A DNA stretch of 64,000 nucleotides from HKCCE3408 sp038530555 (GTDB lineage Bacteria; Pseudomonadota; Alphaproteobacteria; Rhodobacterales; Rhodobacteraceae). The DNA is taken from contig JBCBCN010000002.1 of NCBI GenBank assembly GCA_038530555.1, positions 186,001-250,000 of the forward strand. The letters are read 5' to 3'. The notes under the pieces were generated by a model that was not told the origin of the DNA, searched no databases, and was given only the letters and a program-made list of their open reading frames with translations. This document shows positions 60,780 through 64,000 of this stretch, one piece after another; position 1 is the first letter of the stretch, and each line of letters opens with the position of its first letter. The position numbers and the translations under genes are program-made.

Positions 60780-62560
60780 CGCGCGATTGCCGTTTTGATC
60801 CTCGCCGCGATCTGCTCGGCGGACAGGCCCGCCTCTTCATACATCTCTGTGGGTGTTGCCTGATCGAGAAAGCGATCTGGTAGGCAGAGGGTTTGGACCT
60901 TCAGGCCTGTTTGCGGCGCTCCGGTCGCGGCCAAATGCTCCAATACGATCGCCCCAAAGCCCAGCCGGGCGCCTTGCTCAAGGGCAAACAGCGCGTGGTG
61001 GTTCTGCACCAAATCATCGACCAGCGCGGTATCGAGCGGTTTGGCAAATCGCGCGTCGGCCAAGGTGACGTCAATGCCGTCTGCCTGCAGAAGCGCGCAG
61101 GCGCGTTCTGCTTCCGCCAGATGCGCACCAAAGGACAGGATTGCCGCGTCTTTTCCCTTACGCAGCACCCGGCCTTTGCCAATTTCGATAGCTTGAGGTG
61201 AAGGATCGATCGCCGCGCCGGTGCCGGGACCCCTGGGATAACGAACGGCGCTCGGGCCGTCATCCAGACCGGCCATGGTGACGATCATGCGCGCCAGCTC
61301 AGCTTCATCCGCCGCGGCCATCACCGTCATGTTTGGCAGCGCGGCCAGCATACCAATGTCATAGGCACCGGCATGGGTCGCCCCGTCGGCACCGACCAAA
61401 CCGGCGCGGTCTATGCAAAACCGGACCGGCAGGTTCTGGATCGCCACATCGTGGATTACTTGGTCGTAACCACGTTGTAAAAAGCAGGAATAGAGCGCGC
61501 AGAAAGGCCTAAGGCCGCCCGCAGCAGCACCGGCGGCGAAGGTGACGGCGTGCTGTTCCGCGATCCCGGTATCATAGACACGATTGGGCAGTTTAGAGAG
61601 CATTTCAGACAAGCCCGTCCCGCTGATCATCGCCGCGGAAATGGCAATGATGCTTGGATCGTCTTCGGCCAGGCTGAGCAGGGTCTTTCCAAACACTTGA
61701 GAATAGGTGGGCGGGGTGTTCTTTGGGGTAGGCTGTGCGCCGCTCTCGGGATCGTATTTCCCGACGCCGTGATACCGGTCCTCAGCCGCTTCGGCAGGCG
61801 CATAGCCTTTGCCTTTCTGCGTCACGCAATGGACGAAGACCGGTCCGGTCGGCGCGGCCTTCAACTCCAAAAACAATGCCCGCAACGCGGCCAAGTCATG
61901 ACCGTCCAGCGGGCCGATATACCGGAATCCCAAAGCTTCGAAGAGGGAACGATCGGTCGTGCCTGCTTTTAGCTCGTCGAGATGTCGGGTGAGCGCGCCG
62001 ACGGCGGGGTCAATCGACATCGTGTTGTCATTGAGAACCACGATCAGGTCTTGCGCCAGTTCGCCCGCATGGTTGAGCGCTTCATAGGCCATGCCCGCAC
62101 TCATTGACCCGTCGCCAATCACCGCGACAACTTTGTGAGACAAACCTTGGTGATCACGAGCCACGCCAAAGCCCAGAGCGGCCGAGATCGAGGTGCCAGC
62201 ATGACCCGCGCCAAAGGGATCGTGCTCGCTTTCCGCGCGTTTGGTGAAGCCCGATAGGCCGTCTTTCTGGCGCAGGCGCGCCATGCCCACGCGCCGTCCG
62301 GTGAGGATTTTATGGGGATAGGCCTGGTGGCCCACATCCCAGATAACCACGTCCTCAGGTGTCTCGAAAACGGAATGCAGCGCCACCGTCAGCTCGACCA
62401 CACCCAGAGACGCGCCGAGATGGCCCCCGGTGCGCGACACGCTATGCACGATATCCGCGCGCAACTCTCGCGCCAGCGTCTCAAGCTGATGCAGCGACAG
62501 CGCGCGTAGGTCAGGAGGGCCTTCGATCCGATCCAGAAGCGGGGTGGCGAGATCAGTCAT
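60776..62560 (-). CDS. dxs: 1-deoxy-D-xylulose-5-phosphate synthase
   Basis: 594 aa, slightly short for Dxs (about 620-640). Thiamine-dependent first step of the MEP pathway. GGHLGASLGVVELTVALH and DVGHQAYPHKILTGRR lie near the N-terminus; the TPP motif is GDGSMSAGMAYEALNHAG...NDNTMSI; YPRGPGTG and CLPDRFLDQATPTEMYEEAGL near the C-terminus. The shortfall seems to come from a shortened loop after VGALTRHLDEL. ATG at 62560; the TTG at 62578 is rejected. Lies downstream of the puf terminator. Confidence 0.97.
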   Translation of the reverse strand: MTDLATPLLDRIEGPPDLRALSLHQLETLARELRADIVHSVSRTGGHLGASLGVVELTVALHSVFETPEDVVIWDVGHQAYPHKILTGRRVGMARLRQKDGLSGFTKRAESEHDPFGAGHAGTSISAALGFGVARDHQGLSHKVVAVIGDGSMSAGMAYEALNHAGELAQDLIVVLNDNTMSIDPAVGALTRHLDELKAGTTDRSLFEALGFRYIGPLDGHDLAALRALFLELKAAPTGPVFVHCVTQKGKGYAPAEAAEDRYHGVGKYDPESGAQPTPKNTPPTYSQVFGKTLLSLAEDDPSIIAISAAMISGTGLSEMLSKLPNRVYDTGIAEQHAVTFAAGAAAGGLRPFCALYSCFLQRGYDQVIHDVAIQNLPVRFCIDRAGLVGADGATHAGAYDIGMLAALPNMTVMAAADEAELARMIVTMAGLDDGPSAVRYPRGPGTGAAIDPSPQAIEIGKGRVLRKGKDAAILSFGAHLAEAERACALLQADGIDVTLADARFAKPLDTALVDDLVQNHHALFALEQGARLGFGAIVLEHLAATGAPQTGLKVQTLCLPDRFLDQATPTEMYEEAGLSAEQIAARIKTAIAR

Positions 62561-62576
62561 CGTGCAAGCACCGAGC

Positions 62577-62614
62577 AAAAAACAACGCCACCGAGGGTGT
62601 CCTCAGCGGCGTTG
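62577..62614 (-). terminator. Intrinsic terminator of the puf operon
   Basis: Read on the minus strand, CAACGCC and GGCGTTG (62614-62608 and 62589-62583) enclose an imperfect inner stem and are followed by six T (62582-62577). It lies 36 bp after the pufX stop and 17 bp before the dxs ATG, so dxs probably has little upstream room for its own promoter unless it overlaps this element. Confidence 0.8.
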
Positions 62615-62650
62615 AACTATTTTCCGGCCAGAGGCCATGGTCAAGCAAGC

Positions 62651-62899
62651 TTACCCTTGGAGGGTTTCGACCGCTCCCGGCATCGGCGCCTCGATCACCG
62701 CGCCATAGGACGGGTCGAAGGCTTCCTTGGATTCCGGTGGCAGAAACAGGCTCACGAGGTAGAGCCCGTAAATGAACGCGCCCGGGATGATCACCACTGC
62801 CGCCGCGAGGGCCGCCCCTTTTAGAAATTGATTGCGAACTTCCCGGCTTAGATTGGCTTTGGAAAAGTCGCCCTCAAAGGGGGTGTTACTATCGCTCAT
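62651..62899 (-). CDS. pufX: PufX-like core-complex protein
   Basis: 82 aa with a single central membrane segment (FLKGAALAAAVVIIPGAFIYGLYLVSLFL, about residues 25-53) and polar ends, the size and plan of PufX. It directly follows pufM, the position of pufX in Rhodobacter, and has AAGGAGA upstream. PufX shapes the LH1 ring and quinone exchange. Sequence similarity to R. sphaeroides PufX is weak by eye, so the name rests on position, length and topology. PufC (cytochrome) would be far longer and is not here. Confidence 0.78.
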   Translation of the reverse strand: MSDSNTPFEGDFSKANLSREVRNQFLKGAALAAAVVIIPGAFIYGLYLVSLFLPPESKEAFDPSYGAVIEAPMPGAVETLQG

Positions 62900-62911
62900 G
62901 TCCCTGTCTCC

Positions 62912-63832
62912 TTATGGCCGTGCATAGCCGTGCTGTTGGGCCCAGAGGAACCAATCGTCGACGACCGTGCCCGACAACAGAATGCCGATGCCACCAGTTA
63001 GCGTGGTCAGAACCGCAAACCACCATGCCCAGCGGTGAATGCCTTCCATTGTGGCGTTAAAACCCATGGTCCAGCGCCAGAACAGGGCCGCGCGTTCAGA
63101 CGCCGTGCCGCGATCCGCGATCTGCTCCAACTCACGGTCACCGGAATACCGGCTGACGGCGAGAATGGTCGCGCCGTGCATCGCAAAGAGCAGGGCCGAG
63201 CCATAGAGGAACACGATCGAGAGCGCGTGGAACGGGTTGTAGAACAGGTTCCCGTGCACAACCGAGAAGGTCAGCGTCCAATCCAGGTGGCTGAAGATGC
63301 CGTAGGGTACTGCCTCAGACCAAGACCCAATCAGAACCGGCCGGATCAGACCCAGAACGAGGAACAACCAAATCGCCGAGCCGAAGGCCCAGAAGACGTG
63401 CTTGCCCATCTTAAGTTGCTTAGCCAGGACCCAAGACCGGCCCCACCAGGACATCACCGCCACCAATAGGAAGAAGCTGGCGATTAGGAAGTATCCGCCT
63501 TCCGCCATCGGTGGGATGCTGAGGCCGTATTCCGGCGCGGGCGGCTCGAGCGAGAAGTAGAACAGATCCCGCGCGAACACGGCCGGGTTGTAGCCGGCCT
63601 GGCCCCAGTAGCTGAGGCCGACCATGACGAACCAGGTGAGGCCCGACATAAGGCTGACGATACCCCAGCCACCCAGATAGATCGGGCCAAGCTGGGCGTT
63701 ACCGATCCAACCGGCGAGCAACGAAAAGTTCGTGCCCTTGGTGCGATCGTCGAGATCGACCTCTTCGACCACACCCATTTCGGCGGGGCCTTGGACCTGA
63801 ACTTGGGTGAAAATGTTCTGATATTCAGCCAT
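62912..63832 (-). CDS. pufM: Reaction-centre M subunit
   Basis: 306 aa with five membrane helices. Special-pair and iron ligand histidines occur in the FSVVHGNLFYNPFHALSIVFLYGSALLFAMHGA segment and in GIHRWAWWFAV; SRYSGDRELEQIADRGTASERAALFWRWTMGFNAT is typical. It binds bacteriochlorophyll, bacteriopheophytin and QA. ATG at 63832 with GGGAGG upstream; 8-nt overlap with pufL. Confidence 0.98.
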   Translation of the reverse strand: MAEYQNIFTQVQVQGPAEMGVVEEVDLDDRTKGTNFSLLAGWIGNAQLGPIYLGGWGIVSLMSGLTWFVMVGLSYWGQAGYNPAVFARDLFYFSLEPPAPEYGLSIPPMAEGGYFLIASFFLLVAVMSWWGRSWVLAKQLKMGKHVFWAFGSAIWLFLVLGLIRPVLIGSWSEAVPYGIFSHLDWTLTFSVVHGNLFYNPFHALSIVFLYGSALLFAMHGATILAVSRYSGDRELEQIADRGTASERAALFWRWTMGFNATMEGIHRWAWWFAVLTTLTGGIGILLSGTVVDDWFLWAQQHGYARP

Positions 63833-64000
63833 TGAAGCCTCCCTCAATATCGACCCAGAACGGCAGATCGACATACCAGAACCACCAATCGGCCCATGCG
63901 CTGAACCAAACGGTGCCCGATATCACGATACAGACCGCCGACCAGAACCCGGCATTGAGCGCCAAGAACAGGCCCAGGCGGTGAATGCCGAGGGGGCCGA
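63825..64000 (-). CDS. pufL: Reaction-centre L subunit (C-terminal part; 5' end outside window)
   Basis: Minus-strand translation from the right edge reads ...GIHRLGLFLALNAGFWSAVC, then WADWWFWYVDLPFWVDIEGG and FNG with a stop at 63827-63825. This is the C-terminus of the L subunit. The stop lies 8 nt inside pufM. pufB, pufA and the puf promoter must be beyond the right edge. Confidence 0.95.
   Translation of the reverse strand, partial: GPLGIHRLGLFLALNAGFWSAVCIVISGTVWFSAWADWWFWYVDLPFWVDIEGGFNG

Noticed and set aside
62597..62824. Small plus-strand frame over pufX and the puf terminator
   Set aside because: Lies opposite a well-supported pufX-like gene and across a terminator; Arg/His-rich antisense composition.
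1..64000. A novel defence, mobile or multi-gene system
   Set aside because: I looked for integrases, transposases, toxin-antitoxin pairs, restriction genes, phage genes, CRISPR-like spaced repeats and unusual base composition and saw none; nearly all DNA is explained by known families.

Overview
The window reads as a GC-rich alphaproteobacterial chromosome of the Rhodobacterales (Rhodobacter/Roseobacter group). The right half is a purple-bacterial photosynthesis gene cluster with Rhodobacter-style gene order. It has crtA (spheroidenone branch), an aerobic-type cyclase (acsF), an ALAS-type hemA, the PpsR/PpaA regulator pair and a pufX-like gene after pufM. I see no rRNA, tRNA, insertion sequence, phage gene or CRISPR array. 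Genus cannot be fixed by reading alone; an aerobic anoxygenic phototroph is the best description.

Layout. 1-6.3 kb: a LysR regulator (running off the left edge) and surface-polysaccharide genes (sugar transferase, CapD-type dehydratase/epimerase, UDP-glucuronate epimerase-like protein, KdsD). 6.3-9.3 kb: a Nudix hydrolase, a response regulator fused to a PP2C phosphatase (TTG start), a divergent HPt protein and a membrane protein. 9.4-25.4 kb: housekeeping genes (argG, ilvD, accD, folC, zapE, fghA, a clpP paralogue), two transporters, a CPBP protease, and ASCH, NYN, GNAT and DUF6478-type proteins. 25.7-31.2 kb: the rimP-nusA-ylxR-infB operon, with a terminator-like hairpin in its leader and a strong terminator at its end. 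31.2-64 kb: photosynthesis genes.

The photosynthesis region divides into five transcription blocks. (i) crtI-crtB-tspO runs leftward. (ii) crtA-bchI-bchD-bchO runs rightward, divergent from crtI. (iii) bchF-N-B-H-L-M-lhaA-puhA-B-C-orf98-acsF-puhE-hemA is a leftward chain of 14 tightly packed genes over about 15.5 kb. It joins tetrapyrrole entry, Mg insertion, methylation, cyclisation, dark protochlorophyllide reduction and reaction-centre assembly. (iv) ppaA-ppsR-bchG-(PucC family)-bchP-idi runs rightward and covers regulation, pigment esterification and isoprenoid supply. (v) pufL-pufM-pufX runs leftward from the right edge, ends in a terminator, and is followed by dxs. TGT-N12-ACA palindromes typical of PpsR/CrtJ lie in the crtI/crtA, bchF/ppaA and ppsR/bchG gaps, so the cluster appears to regulate itself. 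crtC, crtD, crtE, crtF, bchC, bchX, bchY, bchZ, pufB and pufA are not in the window.

I found no convincing wholly new multi-gene system. The points most worth a second look are the six-fold SLKAP repeat extending BchL, the operator abutting the apparent bchG start codon, the non-ATG start of ppaA, the RR-PP2C/HPt pair, and the terminator-like hairpin just before rimP.
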